A DNA stretch of 64,000 bases from C-114 sp963719285 (GCA_963719285.1 CAVRBO010000001.1:62001-126000), one strand, 5' to 3'; numbered from the stretch's first letter, positions 15,748 to 24,371 are shown. The notes: generated by a model from the letters alone, not told the origin. Translations and numbers: made by a program.

Positions 15748-16730
15748 TGCCGACTCGCACGTTCATCGAGGCGATCCGCGAGGGTCTCGGCGAGGAGATG
15801 CGGCGCGATCCGTCCGTCATCGTGCTGGGCGAGGACGTGGGCAGGAAGGGCGGCGTGTTCCTGGCCACGGACGGGCTCTATGACGAGTTCGGGTCGGATC
15901 GGGTCATCGACACGCCGCTGACCGAATTGATGATCGTCGGGACCTCCATCGGAGCGGCGATCAACGGCCTCCGGCCGGTCGCGGAGATCCAGTTCGCGGA
16001 CTTCATCTTCCCGGCCTTCAACCAGATCCTGTCCGAGGCCGCCCGGATGCGCTACCGATCGAACGGCACGCAGGGCGTGCCGATGACGATCCGGGCCCCG
16101 TACGGCGGCGGGGTCCACGGGGCGCTCTATCACAGCCAGTCCGTCGAGGCGTTCTTCTGCCACATCCCGGGCCTCAAGGTCGTGATCCCGTCCACGCCGT
16201 ACGACGCCAAGGGCCTGCTCCGGTCGTCGATCCGGAACGAGGATCCGGTGCTCTTCTTCGAGCACAAGAAGATGTACCGCTCCGTGCGCGGCGATGTGCC
16301 CGACGGCGAATACGTGGTGCCGCTCGGTCAGTCCGCCGTGACCCATGCCGGCACGCAGCTCACGATCGTGGCCTACGGATTGATGGCCCATTACGCGCTC
16401 GAGGCGGCCGACCTCGCCGCGGAGGAGGGGATCAGCGTCGAGGTGGTGGACGTGCGGACCCTCCGTCCGCTCGACAGGGACACGCTCCTGACGAGCGTCC
16501 GGAAGACGGGCAAGTGCCTCGTCGTCTACGAGGACAACAAGTTCGGCGGCTACGGCGCCGAGATCGCGGCGATCGTCGCCGAGGAGGCGTTCGAGTACCT
16601 CGACGGGCCGGTCACCCGGGTCGCCGGCCCGGACGTGCCGGGGGTGCCGTACAACCATGTCCTCGAGGACTGGTTCATGGTGAACCCCGAGAAGATCCTC
16701 GACGCCGCCCGCAAGCTCGTGGCCTACTGA
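15747..16730 (+). CDS. bkdB: 2-oxoacid dehydrogenase E1 beta (branched-chain type)
   Basis: The beta subunit of the E1 heterotetramer, 327 residues, complete. The N-terminal half has GEDVGRKGGVFLATDGLYDEFG and DTPLTELMIVGTSIGAAI, which contact thiamine diphosphate and the alpha subunit. The middle holds RAPYGGGVHGALYHSQSVEAFF with the conserved histidines. The C-terminal transketolase domain (EVVDVRTLRPLDRDTLLTSVRKTGK) binds E2. The start ATG overlaps the alpha stop by one base, giving tight coupling. Its own stop begins the TGATG relay that leads into the next gene. Confidence 0.9.
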   Translation: MPTRTFIEAIREGLGEEMRRDPSVIVLGEDVGRKGGVFLATDGLYDEFGSDRVIDTPLTELMIVGTSIGAAINGLRPVAEIQFADFIFPAFNQILSEAARMRYRSNGTQGVPMTIRAPYGGGVHGALYHSQSVEAFFCHIPGLKVVIPSTPYDAKGLLRSSIRNEDPVLFFEHKKMYRSVRGDVPDGEYVVPLGQSAVTHAGTQLTIVAYGLMAHYALEAADLAAEEGISVEVVDVRTLRPLDRDTLLTSVRKTGKCLVVYEDNKFGGYGAEIAAIVAEEAFEYLDGPVTRVAGPDVPGVPYNHVLEDWFMVNPEKILDAARKLVAY

Positions 16731-16786
16731 TGGCCGGCGGTGCGGCCTGATGGCCGGCGGTGCGGCCTGATGGCCGTGGGTGCGGA
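16728..16786 (+). repeat. 20-bp tandem repeat forming a stop-start relay with two six-residue minigenes
   Basis: The 20-base unit beginning TGATGGCCGG occurs at 16728-16747 and 16748-16767, with a partial, diverged third copy from 16768. Each copy carries TGATG, so the E1 beta stop overlaps ATG 16730 (MAGGAA then TGA), that stop overlaps ATG 16750 (MAGGAA then TGA), and that stop overlaps ATG 16770 of the next real gene. The three ATGs lie in three different frames. Confidence 0.8.
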
Positions 16787-17147
16787 CTTCCCGATCGTGG
16801 CGGCGCGCCTGCGGGCGATCCTCGAGGCCAATGCGGACGGCCTGACATTGACCGAGTATCCGAACGGGGCCGTGAAGCTCGAGCGCCCGCCGGGCACGGC
16901 GCCATCGGATTACGTCGCCGGCACGCGCATCGGCAAGACCTACGTCAGCTACTACCTGATGCCGGTCTACGGGCTGCCCGCATTGCTTGCGGACATCTCA
17001 CCCGAGCTCCGCCGCCGGATGCAGGGCAAGGCCTGCTTCAACTTCACCAGGGTCGACGAGACTCTCTTCGGCGAGCTCGCCGCCCTGACCGCGACGGGCA
17101 TCGACCGCTTCCGCGACTTTCGGTGGCCGCCCCGCTCTTCCCGATAA
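16770..17147 (+). CDS. Conserved hypothetical protein (KTYVSYYLMPVYG family)
   Basis: A 125-residue soluble protein of a family that I recall only as uncharacterised. Its most conserved-looking parts are KTYVSYYLMPVYGLPALL, SPELRRRMQGKACFNFTRVDE and the ending DRFRDF, which suggest an alpha/beta fold like the DUF1801 group. The ATG at 16770 is the third in the duplicated stop-start relay and has no Shine-Dalgarno site, so expression probably depends on ribosomes arriving from E1 beta. Why it sits in the dehydrogenase operon is unknown. Confidence 0.6.
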   Translation: MAVGADFPIVAARLRAILEANADGLTLTEYPNGAVKLERPPGTAPSDYVAGTRIGKTYVSYYLMPVYGLPALLADISPELRRRMQGKACFNFTRVDETLFGELAALTATGIDRFRDFRWPPRSSR

Positions 17148-17181
17148 GCCGGAGCAAAGCGCGCCCGCTCACGCTGTCGAA

Positions 17182-17934
17182 GTGAGTGACCTCCGTCTCG
17201 GTCGGATCGCTCGAGCGCTGCGCCATCGTCTCGGCTGGCGCCAGGTCGACGTCGCCCGTCGCGCCCGCGTGAGCCAGGCTCGCGTGTCGGTCCTCGAGCG
17301 CGGGCAGGTCGAGAACCTGAGCGTCGGGATGCTGCGCAGTCTCCTTCGAGCCATGGACGCTGACCTCGTGATGGTCATCAGATGGCGAGGCGGTGAACTA
17401 GACAGGCTCCTCGATGAGGGCCACGCGACCCTGGTTGGCAAGATCGCATCACAACTCGACGGATGGGGTTGGGACACGCGCCTGGAAGTGTCATTCGCCG
17501 TTTACGGCGACCGCGGGTCCATCGACGCACTCGCGTGGCACGGGCAGACGTGCACACTCCTCGTCGTCGAGGTCAAGACGGAGATCGCATCCATCGAGGA
17601 GACCCTCAGGCGGCATGACGTCAAGTGCCGGCTCGGCACCGGTGTGGCCGTCGAGCGTTTCGGCTGGCGGGCGCGAACAGTCGCGCGACTGCTCGTACTG
17701 CCCGACACGATGACCGCGCGTCGCAGGGTCGCTCGCCATGAGGCGACACTCTCACGCGCGTACCCGCTGAGAAGCGATCCCCTTCGCCGCTGGTTGCGCA
17801 ACCCAGAGGCGACCGCGGCAGGACTCCTCTTCGCATCGGGTACACGCGGCGCGACTGGTGCTGGCAATGCAGTGGGTCGAAAGCGGGTCATGGTGCCCCG
17901 TTCAAGCGCGAGACGGCCACCGGCGGGCCCTTGA
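17182..17934 (+). CDS. XRE-type HTH protein with C-terminal nuclease-like domain
   Basis: A 250-residue protein. Residues 1-60 are a Cro/C1 helix-turn-helix (LGRIARALRHRLGWRQVDVARRARVSQARVSVLERG). Residues 75-150 fit a restriction-endonuclease-like core: SIDALAWHGQTCTLLVVEVKTEI supplies an Asp, then E-x-K after two strands, the PD-(D/E)xK pattern. It may act as a DNA-binding regulator with a degenerate or active nuclease fold. It lies between the E1 beta-linked gene and E2, codirectional. The final 40 residues are low in complexity. Whether it regulates the dehydrogenase operon or is a defence remnant is unknown. Confidence 0.6.
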   Translation: MSDLRLGRIARALRHRLGWRQVDVARRARVSQARVSVLERGQVENLSVGMLRSLLRAMDADLVMVIRWRGGELDRLLDEGHATLVGKIASQLDGWGWDTRLEVSFAVYGDRGSIDALAWHGQTCTLLVVEVKTEIASIEETLRRHDVKCRLGTGVAVERFGWRARTVARLLVLPDTMTARRRVARHEATLSRAYPLRSDPLRRWLRNPEATAAGLLFASGTRGATGAGNAVGRKRVMVPRSSARRPPAGP

Positions 17935-18081
17935 CACGCTGCGGATCGCAAACACCAGTCGCCTGACGACCAGGCGATGGGACCGGCGGCGCTCGAGCTG
18001 CGAGCGGGCCACTCGACCTCGGGCGGCGAAATGGGCGACACTAGCGGCCGACGAACGCGAGATCATCGGAGGATCGACCCA

Positions 18082-19566
18082 GTGGCCAAAGTGACGATGC
18101 CCCAACTCGGCGAGAGTGTCGCCGAGGGGACGATCGGCAAGTGGCTCAAGCAGCCCGGCGACCGCGTCGCGAAGTACGAGCCGCTCCTCGAGGTCATCAC
18201 CGACAAGGTCAACGCGGAGGTGCCGTCGCCCGTCGCGGGTGTGCTGACCGAGATCCTCGTCCAGGAAGGCGAGACGGTCCCGAACAACGCCGAGATCGCG
18301 ATCATCGACGAAGCCGGCGAGGCCGGTGAGGCCGCCGCCGCGCCAGAGAAGGTCGCCGCCGCCGCCGCGACGCCCGCCGAGACCGCCGCGACGCCCGGTG
18401 AGGCGGCCGCCGCGCCAGTCGCTGCCGCGGCCGTGGCCGCGCCCGTCACCTCGGCCGCCGTGGCTGCCCCAGCATTCGGGCCGGCCGGCTCCGATGAGCG
18501 CCCCACCCGCGTCCCCGCCGCAGCCCCGGCCGTGGCCGATCCGCTGCCGGCGGTCCTCGCCGGCGCCGCCGTCGGCGATCCCGACGCACGCATGACACCC
18601 GCGGTCCGGCGGCTCCTGCGCGAGCACGGACTCGAAGCCGCCCAGATCGTCGGGAGTGGCGGTGGCGGTCGGCTGACCCGGGACGATGTGCTCGATTTCG
18701 TGGAGGCCGTCCGGACCGGAAAGGCCGTCGGCGCTCAGGGCGTCGCCGGACCTGTCGAAGCCGGAGCGAGGGTGGCTCCGGCCGCGTCGGCCCCGCAAGC
18801 GGCGGCGTCGCGGACCGCCCCGACCGCTGCTCCCGCCCCCATCGCCTTCCCGGACGGGTCGGACGAGGTCCTCGTCCCGATGACCAAGATGCGCAAGGGC
18901 ATCGCCGCCCAGATGACGCGCTCGTTGGCCGTGCCCCACGCGTACGTGCACATGGAAGTCGACGTGACGAACCTCGTCGCCCTGCGCGAGAAGAACAAGC
19001 GCGACTACCAGGCCCGCGAGGGGATCTCGCTGAGCTACGTGCCGTTCGTCATCAAGGCCTGCGTCGAGGCGCTCCGGCGGAACCCCACGTTCAACGCCCA
19101 CTGGACCGACGCCGGCCTGCTCGCCAAACGGCGGATCAACGTGGGTGTCGCCGTCGCGGTCGACGACGGGCTCATCGTCCCGGTCGTCCGCGATGTCGAC
19201 CAGAGTTCGGTCAACGGCATCAACCACGCGATCGCCGACGTCGCCGGCCGGGCGCGAGACAACCGGCTCCGCGTCGACGACTTCGGCGGCGGTTCGTTCA
19301 CCCTGGACAATACCGGCTGGCTCGGCTCGAACCTGACGATGCCGATCATCAACGTGCCGGAGGTCGCGATCCTGACGATGGAGGCGATCACGAAACGCGC
19401 CGTGGTCGTCGAGACCCCGAGCGGCGACGCCATCGCCATCCGGCCGGTCATGAACCTGGTCATGGGCATCGACCACCGGGCGAACGACGGCGCCGGTGCG
19501 GCCGCGTTCCTCCGGGACGTCAAAGCGTGGCTCGAGGCCGTGGGGCCGTCGACCGCCATCTTCTAG
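18082..19566 (+). CDS. bkdC: 2-oxoacid dehydrogenase E2 acyltransferase
   Basis: The core E2 of the complex: it accepts the acyl group on a lipoyl-lysine and passes it to CoA. Residues 1-75 form one lipoyl domain with the modified lysine in ITDKVNAEVPSP (about residue 42). A long Ala/Pro hinge follows, then a peripheral-subunit-binding domain (RMTPAVRRLLREHGLEAAQIVGSGGGGRLTRDDV, about residues 170-205), a second hinge, and the catalytic domain from about 255. The acyltransferase His-Asp motif reads DHRANDGA, a small variant of DHRVVDGA with both catalytic residues kept. GTG at 18082 has GGAGGA upstream. Total 494 residues. Confidence 0.9.
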   Translation: MAKVTMPQLGESVAEGTIGKWLKQPGDRVAKYEPLLEVITDKVNAEVPSPVAGVLTEILVQEGETVPNNAEIAIIDEAGEAGEAAAAPEKVAAAAATPAETAATPGEAAAAPVAAAAVAAPVTSAAVAAPAFGPAGSDERPTRVPAAAPAVADPLPAVLAGAAVGDPDARMTPAVRRLLREHGLEAAQIVGSGGGGRLTRDDVLDFVEAVRTGKAVGAQGVAGPVEAGARVAPAASAPQAAASRTAPTAAPAPIAFPDGSDEVLVPMTKMRKGIAAQMTRSLAVPHAYVHMEVDVTNLVALREKNKRDYQAREGISLSYVPFVIKACVEALRRNPTFNAHWTDAGLLAKRRINVGVAVAVDDGLIVPVVRDVDQSSVNGINHAIADVAGRARDNRLRVDDFGGGSFTLDNTGWLGSNLTMPIINVPEVAILTMEAITKRAVVVETPSGDAIAIRPVMNLVMGIDHRANDGAGAAAFLRDVKAWLEAVGPSTAIF

Positions 19567-19625
19567 CCGCCCCCCGGCCGCCGGCCGCCTGCCGACCGGC
19601 CTGGGCCTCCATCCGTGTCAGGGCG

Positions 19626-19631
19626 TACAGT
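19626..19631 (+). promoter_or_regulatory. -10 element, leaderless start of the gene at 19638
   Basis: TACAGT ends six bases before ATG 19638, which has no Shine-Dalgarno site. Confidence 0.45.
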
Positions 19632-19637
19632 TCGCCG

Positions 19638-20222
19638 ATGTCATCCGAGGACCCACGACCCCGCGCCGGGATCGAGGAACGCGCCGCCCGCCGCGAGCGC
19701 TTGAGCGCGCCCGGGCGAGACCGGTTCTCCTCGCTCATGCGCGCCCTCCAGGCAGGCCAGGAGGTCCCGCTCCAGCGGCCCGGGCGCGCCGCACCGATCG
19801 AATGGAACCCGATCGGCCTCACCCTGATCAAGATCGCGGTCGTCGTGGTCGTCGCGTGGTTCGCTCTGTCGGTCCTCACGGGCTGGATCCGCGACAACCG
19901 GGTCGACACGTGGTCGGGCCCCGACCAGAGCGTCCAATCCGGTGAGAAACTCGCCGCCTGTGCCGAGGTCGAGACGGTCCACGACGAGGCCTTCCCGTCG
20001 TGGATCCGCTATCGCGGTGCGATCTACCGGCTCACGACGTCGGCCAGCCCGTTCATGGGCCCGGGCGTCACCGCCGGCTACCACGACTCCGGGTATGCCC
20101 TTGGCGCCCTGCACCTGATCCTCATCGACAACTCGCCCGAGGGCAGGAGCCTCGACACGATCATGGTCTGGATCGATCAGGGCGCCGCTGGCCGGGAGAT
20201 GACCAGGGTGGCGGACTGCTGA
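19638..20222 (+). CDS. Single-pass membrane protein of unknown function
   Basis: A 194-residue protein. Residues 1-50 are charged and cytosolic, residues 55-80 form one hydrophobic helix (LIKIAVVVVVAWFALSVLTGW), and the rest is extracytoplasmic, with two cysteines (CAEVETV and the terminal Cys) that could form a disulfide. I recognise no family. It sits between E2 and lipA, codirectional, and probably has its own leaderless promoter. A link to the dehydrogenase complex is not supported by anything but position. Confidence 0.6.
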   Translation: MSSEDPRPRAGIEERAARRERLSAPGRDRFSSLMRALQAGQEVPLQRPGRAAPIEWNPIGLTLIKIAVVVVVAWFALSVLTGWIRDNRVDTWSGPDQSVQSGEKLAACAEVETVHDEAFPSWIRYRGAIYRLTTSASPFMGPGVTAGYHDSGYALGALHLILIDNSPEGRSLDTIMVWIDQGAAGREMTRVADC

Positions 20223-20287
20223 TCGAGCGCCGCGCGTGGCGGCGCTTCGGACGCACCCCGCCGCAGGCGACGGCAGGCGGGTCCGCG

Positions 20288-20293
20288 TACACT
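20288..20293 (+). promoter_or_regulatory. -10 element, leaderless start of lipA
   Basis: TACACT ends six bases before GTG 20300; no ribosome site is present. Confidence 0.5.
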
Positions 20294-20299
20294 CCCGGC

Positions 20300-21373
20300 G
20301 TGGGCCGCGAACTGCCGATCTACTCACCCTCGGACGCGCATGGAACGAGCCACGACATCGGCGCCCACGACCCGCGCGCCGGGCTGTCGATCGCGCTCGG
20401 TGGCGGATCCCTGGCCGAACCCGCGGCCGACGGCTCGACGCCGCTGCGGCGTCATCCGGACTGGATCAAGGCTCGTATCCCGTCGGGCGAGAACTACCAC
20501 GACCTGAAGCGCCTGCTGCGCGGCCTCCAGCTCAACACCGTCTGCGAGGAGGCCCGCTGCCCGAACATCGGGGAGTGCTGGGACGAGCGCACGGCCACGA
20601 TCATGATCCTCGGCGACACGTGCACCCGGGCCTGCGGCTTCTGCGCCGTGAAGACCGGCCGGCCGACCTGGAACGACGAGGACGAGCCACGCCGCGTGGC
20701 CGAGGCGATCGGCGCGCTCGGGCTCGAGCATGTCGTCGTGACGAGCGTCGCCCGCGACGATCTCGCCGACGGAGGGTCGCATATCTTCGCCGAGACGATC
20801 CGCCGGTTGAAGGCGGTCGCCCCGCTGATGGGCGTCGAGGTGCTGATCCCGGATTTCGACGGCAAGCCCGCCCCGCTCCGGATCGTGATGGAGGCGGCAC
20901 CCGACATCCTCGATCACAATCTCGAGACCGTGGAGCGGCTCCAGAAGCCGGTCCGCAAGCGAGCGAGGTGGGATCGAAGCCTAGGCGTGCTGGCCCAGGC
21001 CAAGCGCGACGCGCTCGATCTCGGCAACGCGGTCCACACCAAGAGCTCGCTGATGGTCGGTCTGGGCGAGACCCGCGACGAGCTGTCCCTGGCGTTCCAG
21101 GCCCTGCGCGACGTCGACTGCGACATCCTCACGATCGGCCAGTACCTGCGGCCCACGCCGGCGCATCTGCCGGTGAACCGGTACGTCCATCCCGACGAAT
21201 TCGAAGACATGCGGCTCGAAGCGGTCCGACTCGGCTTCCGCCACGTGGAATCCGGCCCGCTCGTCCGGTCGAGCTACCGGGCCCGCGACCAGGTCCCGGG
21301 CGCCGAGCTCCGTCGGGCACGCCGCCAGGCGACGATCGACGCCGAGGGACGGGTCATCCCCGCCGCCAGCTGA
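20300..21373 (+). CDS. lipA: Lipoyl synthase
   Basis: A radical-SAM enzyme that inserts two sulfurs into protein-bound octanoyl groups, making the lipoyl arm used by the E2 encoded 0.7 kb upstream. Both iron-sulfur sites are visible: the auxiliary-cluster cysteines in CEEARCPNIGECW and the radical-SAM triad CTRACGFC. The diagnostic RSSY motif is near the C-terminus (VRSSYRA). The first 45 residues are a poorly conserved extension. The 357-residue reading starts at GTG 20300. The octanoyl transferase LipB is not in this window. Confidence 0.92.
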   Translation: MGRELPIYSPSDAHGTSHDIGAHDPRAGLSIALGGGSLAEPAADGSTPLRRHPDWIKARIPSGENYHDLKRLLRGLQLNTVCEEARCPNIGECWDERTATIMILGDTCTRACGFCAVKTGRPTWNDEDEPRRVAEAIGALGLEHVVVTSVARDDLADGGSHIFAETIRRLKAVAPLMGVEVLIPDFDGKPAPLRIVMEAAPDILDHNLETVERLQKPVRKRARWDRSLGVLAQAKRDALDLGNAVHTKSSLMVGLGETRDELSLAFQALRDVDCDILTIGQYLRPTPAHLPVNRYVHPDEFEDMRLEAVRLGFRHVESGPLVRSSYRARDQVPGAELRRARRQATIDAEGRVIPAAS

Positions 21374-21422
21374 GACGCGGAGCCCGCACGCAGAGTCCAG
21401 CCAGGTGAGAACGCCGGGAACG

Positions 21423-22631
21423 ATGGGCACGACGTCCGAGACGGAGGGAAAGGTCGCGTTCGCCACCACCAGGGTGGGTGCCGACCGGCGACGCCTCCCC
21501 CCGCTCCTGGTCGGTGGGTTCATCGCCCTGGCCCTGCTCGTCGCGGTCGCCAAGCCGTGGTCGGTCCTGGGACCCGCGGCGTCACCGACGCCGTCGCCCG
21601 ACAGCGTCGTCGCGCTCGCTTCCGGGGATGACGGGGCGACGGGATCGCCGGGCCCGGACGGCGACGTACCGGGCGGCGTCGGCCCGGCGCTCCCGGGCTT
21701 TCCCGGACCTCCGCGCCCGGGCTCGTGGGGGATCAGTGTGGGCACGGCGATCATGGGGTCCAGCACCTTCGAGTGGGCGAACTGGAGCGAATGGGTTCCG
21801 CTGAGTCCGGTCTCCGATCGGCCCGGTTCGCCGATCCCCGACGCGCGGCCGATCGGGACGGACTGCGCATCGGTCCCGACCCTGCCGGCGGCCCCGACCG
21901 TATTGGGGATCAGCGTCCCGGCCGCGATATCGACCGACTTCAGTGTCCTGGGCTGGATCTCGAACGGGCCGTGGGCCGAGCCGCTCGACGAGGAGCTCGC
22001 CCGCATCGACGTCCCCGGCCGGAGCGAGTTCGCCGCGCTGGCCCGGCGCGACGGCCTCGCGTTCCCGGACGGTCGCTACGAGCTGCTCCTCCTGGCCGCC
22101 GATCGCGTGACCGCGCTGGGCTTCTGCCTCGACTCGAGCGCCTCATCCGGCCAGCCGTCCGCGACGCCCGACTCGACGATCACCGCGCAGATCGTGCGGG
22201 AACTCACGGCTCGGGCGGGAGAGTGGGGTGTCGGAGCCGGGGGCAACGGCCCGCGTCTCATCCGTGAAGAACCGTGGACCGACTGGGCGGCCGTGGACCC
22301 CGGGCCGGCGTGGAACGGTACGAGCCTGACGCTCTGGCCGGACACAGGCCTGTGCCTGGGCGCTCCGGCCCTCCTGAGCCACCCGTCGCTCCTCGCCATC
22401 ACCGTCCCGCCCGGCCTCGTGCCCGACTGGACCGTCTCGACCTGGTGGCAGGACGGGACCGGCATCAGGTCGGTGGCCGGGCTCGTCCGCCAGGTCTCGC
22501 CACCCGGGAACCGCGGCATCGCCTTCCTCGAGCGAGTGGATCATGGCCCGTGGCCGGTGGGGCGCTACGAATTCGACATCCTGTCGGGCGATCATCGGAC
22601 GTCGCTCACGGCCTGCATCAACGGGCAATGA
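21423..22631 (+). CDS. Membrane-anchored extracytoplasmic protein, unknown
   Basis: A 402-residue protein of no recognised family. A short cytosolic N-terminus with basic residues (GADRRRLPPL) precedes one hydrophobic helix (VGGFIALALLVAVA, residues 30-45), then a Pro/Ser/Gly tether to about residue 110. Two halves of the exterior domain look related: GISVPAAISTDFSVLGWI ... GRYELLLLAADRVTALGFCLD and AITVPPGLVPDWTVSTWW ... GRYEFDILSGDHRTSLTACIN. This suggests an internally duplicated beta-rich domain with one Cys pair in each copy. ATG 21423 is chosen; GTG 21405 is an alternative. Confidence 0.6.
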   Translation: MGTTSETEGKVAFATTRVGADRRRLPPLLVGGFIALALLVAVAKPWSVLGPAASPTPSPDSVVALASGDDGATGSPGPDGDVPGGVGPALPGFPGPPRPGSWGISVGTAIMGSSTFEWANWSEWVPLSPVSDRPGSPIPDARPIGTDCASVPTLPAAPTVLGISVPAAISTDFSVLGWISNGPWAEPLDEELARIDVPGRSEFAALARRDGLAFPDGRYELLLLAADRVTALGFCLDSSASSGQPSATPDSTITAQIVRELTARAGEWGVGAGGNGPRLIREEPWTDWAAVDPGPAWNGTSLTLWPDTGLCLGAPALLSHPSLLAITVPPGLVPDWTVSTWWQDGTGIRSVAGLVRQVSPPGNRGIAFLERVDHGPWPVGRYEFDILSGDHRTSLTACINGQ

Positions 22632-22640
22632 GCGTTCGGC

Positions 22641-22646
22641 TATCCT
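22641..22646 (+). promoter_or_regulatory. -10 element, leaderless start of the deaminase gene
   Basis: TATCCT ends seven bases before ATG 22654. Confidence 0.5.
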
Positions 22647-22653
22647 CGGGCGC

Positions 22654-23706
22654 ATGGCACGCCTCCTGAGCCGCAAGGTCCCGCTCGCCGAGCTCCACTG
22701 CCATCTCGGCGGCGCCGTGACGCCGGCCATCATGTGGGGCATCGCCCACGCCCAGGGGATCCGCCTGCCGACCAAGGACTACTGGGAATTCCGGGACATG
22801 ATCACGATCTCGCCCCGCTCCCGGAGCTTCGACGGCTACCTCCAGCTGTTCCACTGGACCGAGCTCATCCAGTCGTCTCCGATCGCGGTCGAGCGGGCCG
22901 TGTACGAGGTGGTGGGCGGGGCGTACCGCAAGAACAACGTGACGACGATGGAGCTCCGGTTCAACCCCATGAAGCGGAACCGGGGAGGGGAGCAGGACCT
23001 CGACCACATCATCGCCGCCGCGGTCCGGGGGATGGACCGGGCGACACTCGAGTACCCGGTCAGGCCGGGCCTCATCTTCTGCCTCGACCGGGCGTTCCCA
23101 TACGAGCTCAACGAGATCCTGTGTGAGAAGGCGATCGCCTGGCGCGACCGGGGCGTCGTCGGCATCGACATCGCCGGTCCGGAGTCGGCCACGTTCAGGG
23201 TCGCCGACTACCGGCGGCTCTATCGCCGAGCCCGCCAGTTCGGCCTCGGCCTGACGATCCATACCGGGGAGGCCGGACCGGTCGAGGAAGTCGCCCGGGC
23301 CGTCGAGCTGCTGGAACCCGACCGCCTTGGCCACGGCGTGAAGGCCGCCTACGACCCGCGGGCGATGGCGATGATCCGGGAGCGGGGCATCGTGCTCGAG
23401 ATCTGCCCCACCTCGAACCTCGACACGAAGGTCGTCTCGGGCTGGGATGAGTTCCGCTGGATCTTCGACACGTTCCGGCGGAACGAGGTGCGGTTCACGA
23501 TCAACACCGACGGGCCGGAGATCCTGAAGACGTACATCCGCGACGAGCTCGCATCGCTCGGCCGGCTCGGGATCCTCTCGCTCGAGGATCAGCAGCAGGC
23601 CGCGGCGACCGCGCTCGCGGCATCGTTCGTGCCGAATGTCTCGGACGTCCCGGCCGCGGTCCGCGAGCCGGCCAGGCGGGTCGTCGTGGAGCGCGAAGAG
23701 GCCTGA
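22654..23706 (+). CDS. Adenosine deaminase-family amidohydrolase
   Basis: A zinc amidohydrolase that should deaminate adenosine or a related purine. The 350-residue barrel shows the metal motif ELHCHLGGAVTP (usual HxHxxG), the GIDIAGPE strand, the HTGEAG motif with the catalytic zinc histidine and glutamate region, RLGHGVKA, the CPTSN loop and a late INTDGPEI carrying the metal aspartate. The family usually has SxD in that last motif; here it is NTDGP, which is also common. It could equally act on methylated or deoxy substrates. No operon partner is evident. Confidence 0.85.
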   Translation: MARLLSRKVPLAELHCHLGGAVTPAIMWGIAHAQGIRLPTKDYWEFRDMITISPRSRSFDGYLQLFHWTELIQSSPIAVERAVYEVVGGAYRKNNVTTMELRFNPMKRNRGGEQDLDHIIAAAVRGMDRATLEYPVRPGLIFCLDRAFPYELNEILCEKAIAWRDRGVVGIDIAGPESATFRVADYRRLYRRARQFGLGLTIHTGEAGPVEEVARAVELLEPDRLGHGVKAAYDPRAMAMIRERGIVLEICPTSNLDTKVVSGWDEFRWIFDTFRRNEVRFTINTDGPEILKTYIRDELASLGRLGILSLEDQQQAAATALAASFVPNVSDVPAAVREPARRVVVEREEA

Positions 23707-23716
23707 TCGTCGGGCT

Positions 23717-23749
23717 CTGAGCGTTTCGCCGGCGTCGAGCGTCGGTCCG
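23717..23749 (+). promoter_or_regulatory. Proposed ECF promoter, copy A (sigma gene)
   Basis: CTGAGCG (23717-23723) and GAGCGTCGGTCCG (23737-23749) are separated by 13 bases. The same two blocks with the same spacing occur at 25340-25372. Reading the inner CGTC as the -10 gives a 16-base spacer to the first block, typical of ECF promoters. Copy A would serve the sigma factor gene itself. Confidence 0.6.
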
Positions 23750-23753
23750 ATGT

Positions 23754-24371
23754 ATGGAAACGCGCGTGCTTCCGGCCGTCGCCCGCTCGCGACCGCGGCG
23801 CATCATGGCCGTCGTGGATGAAGGATCCGCCTTCAGCATCGCGACACGGGTCGGGGCGGCCGAACGCGCGGACCGCCAGGCGATCGTCGACCTTGAAGCG
23901 CGCCACGGACAGGCGCTCTTCGGCTTCGTCCGCCGTCAGGGCCTGTCGGACGAACAGGCCGCCGACTGCGTCCAGGAAGTGCTCCTGCGCCTCTGGGCGG
24001 AGCTCGGACGGGGCACGACCGTCGTCGATCCCAGGGGCTGGGCCTTCCGGACGATCTATCGGCTGGCCATGGATGAGCATCGCCTCCGCCGTCGGATAGC
24101 CGGTCTCATGACACTTCTCGGCGGGCGAGCCGGCGCAGAGCGACCGCCTTCGGCGGATGTGGACCGGATCGCCGTCTGGGCGGAGGTGGACCGTCTCCCC
24201 GAGCGCCAGCGCAACGTCCTGTACCTCCGCTATCGGGCGGACCTCCCGTTCGACGAGATCGGCGAGGTGCTCGGGATCACGGCGAGCGCCGCCCGCAGTC
24301 ACGCCACCCAGGCGACGGCCACGCTCCGTCATCGCCTTCGCGCAGACGACACCGCGCAGGAGGACTCCTGA
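23754..24371 (+). CDS. ECF-type RNA polymerase sigma factor
   Basis: A group IV sigma factor of 205 residues. Region 2 is ARHGQALFGFVRRQGLSDEQAADCVQEVLLRLWAEL through LAMDEHRLRRR; region 4 is VDRLPERQRNVLYLRYRADLPFDEIGEVLGITASAARSHATQATATLRHRL, with the helix-turn-helix. Its TGA overlaps the ATG of the next gene, as expected for a sigma/anti-sigma pair. The proposed ECF promoter lies directly upstream, suggesting autoregulation. The start could also be ATG 23805, which lies exactly as far from the promoter CGTC as the start of the gene at 25428 does from its copy. Confidence 0.88.
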   Translation: METRVLPAVARSRPRRIMAVVDEGSAFSIATRVGAAERADRQAIVDLEARHGQALFGFVRRQGLSDEQAADCVQEVLLRLWAELGRGTTVVDPRGWAFRTIYRLAMDEHRLRRRIAGLMTLLGGRAGAERPPSADVDRIAVWAEVDRLPERQRNVLYLRYRADLPFDEIGEVLGITASAARSHATQATATLRHRLRADDTAQEDS

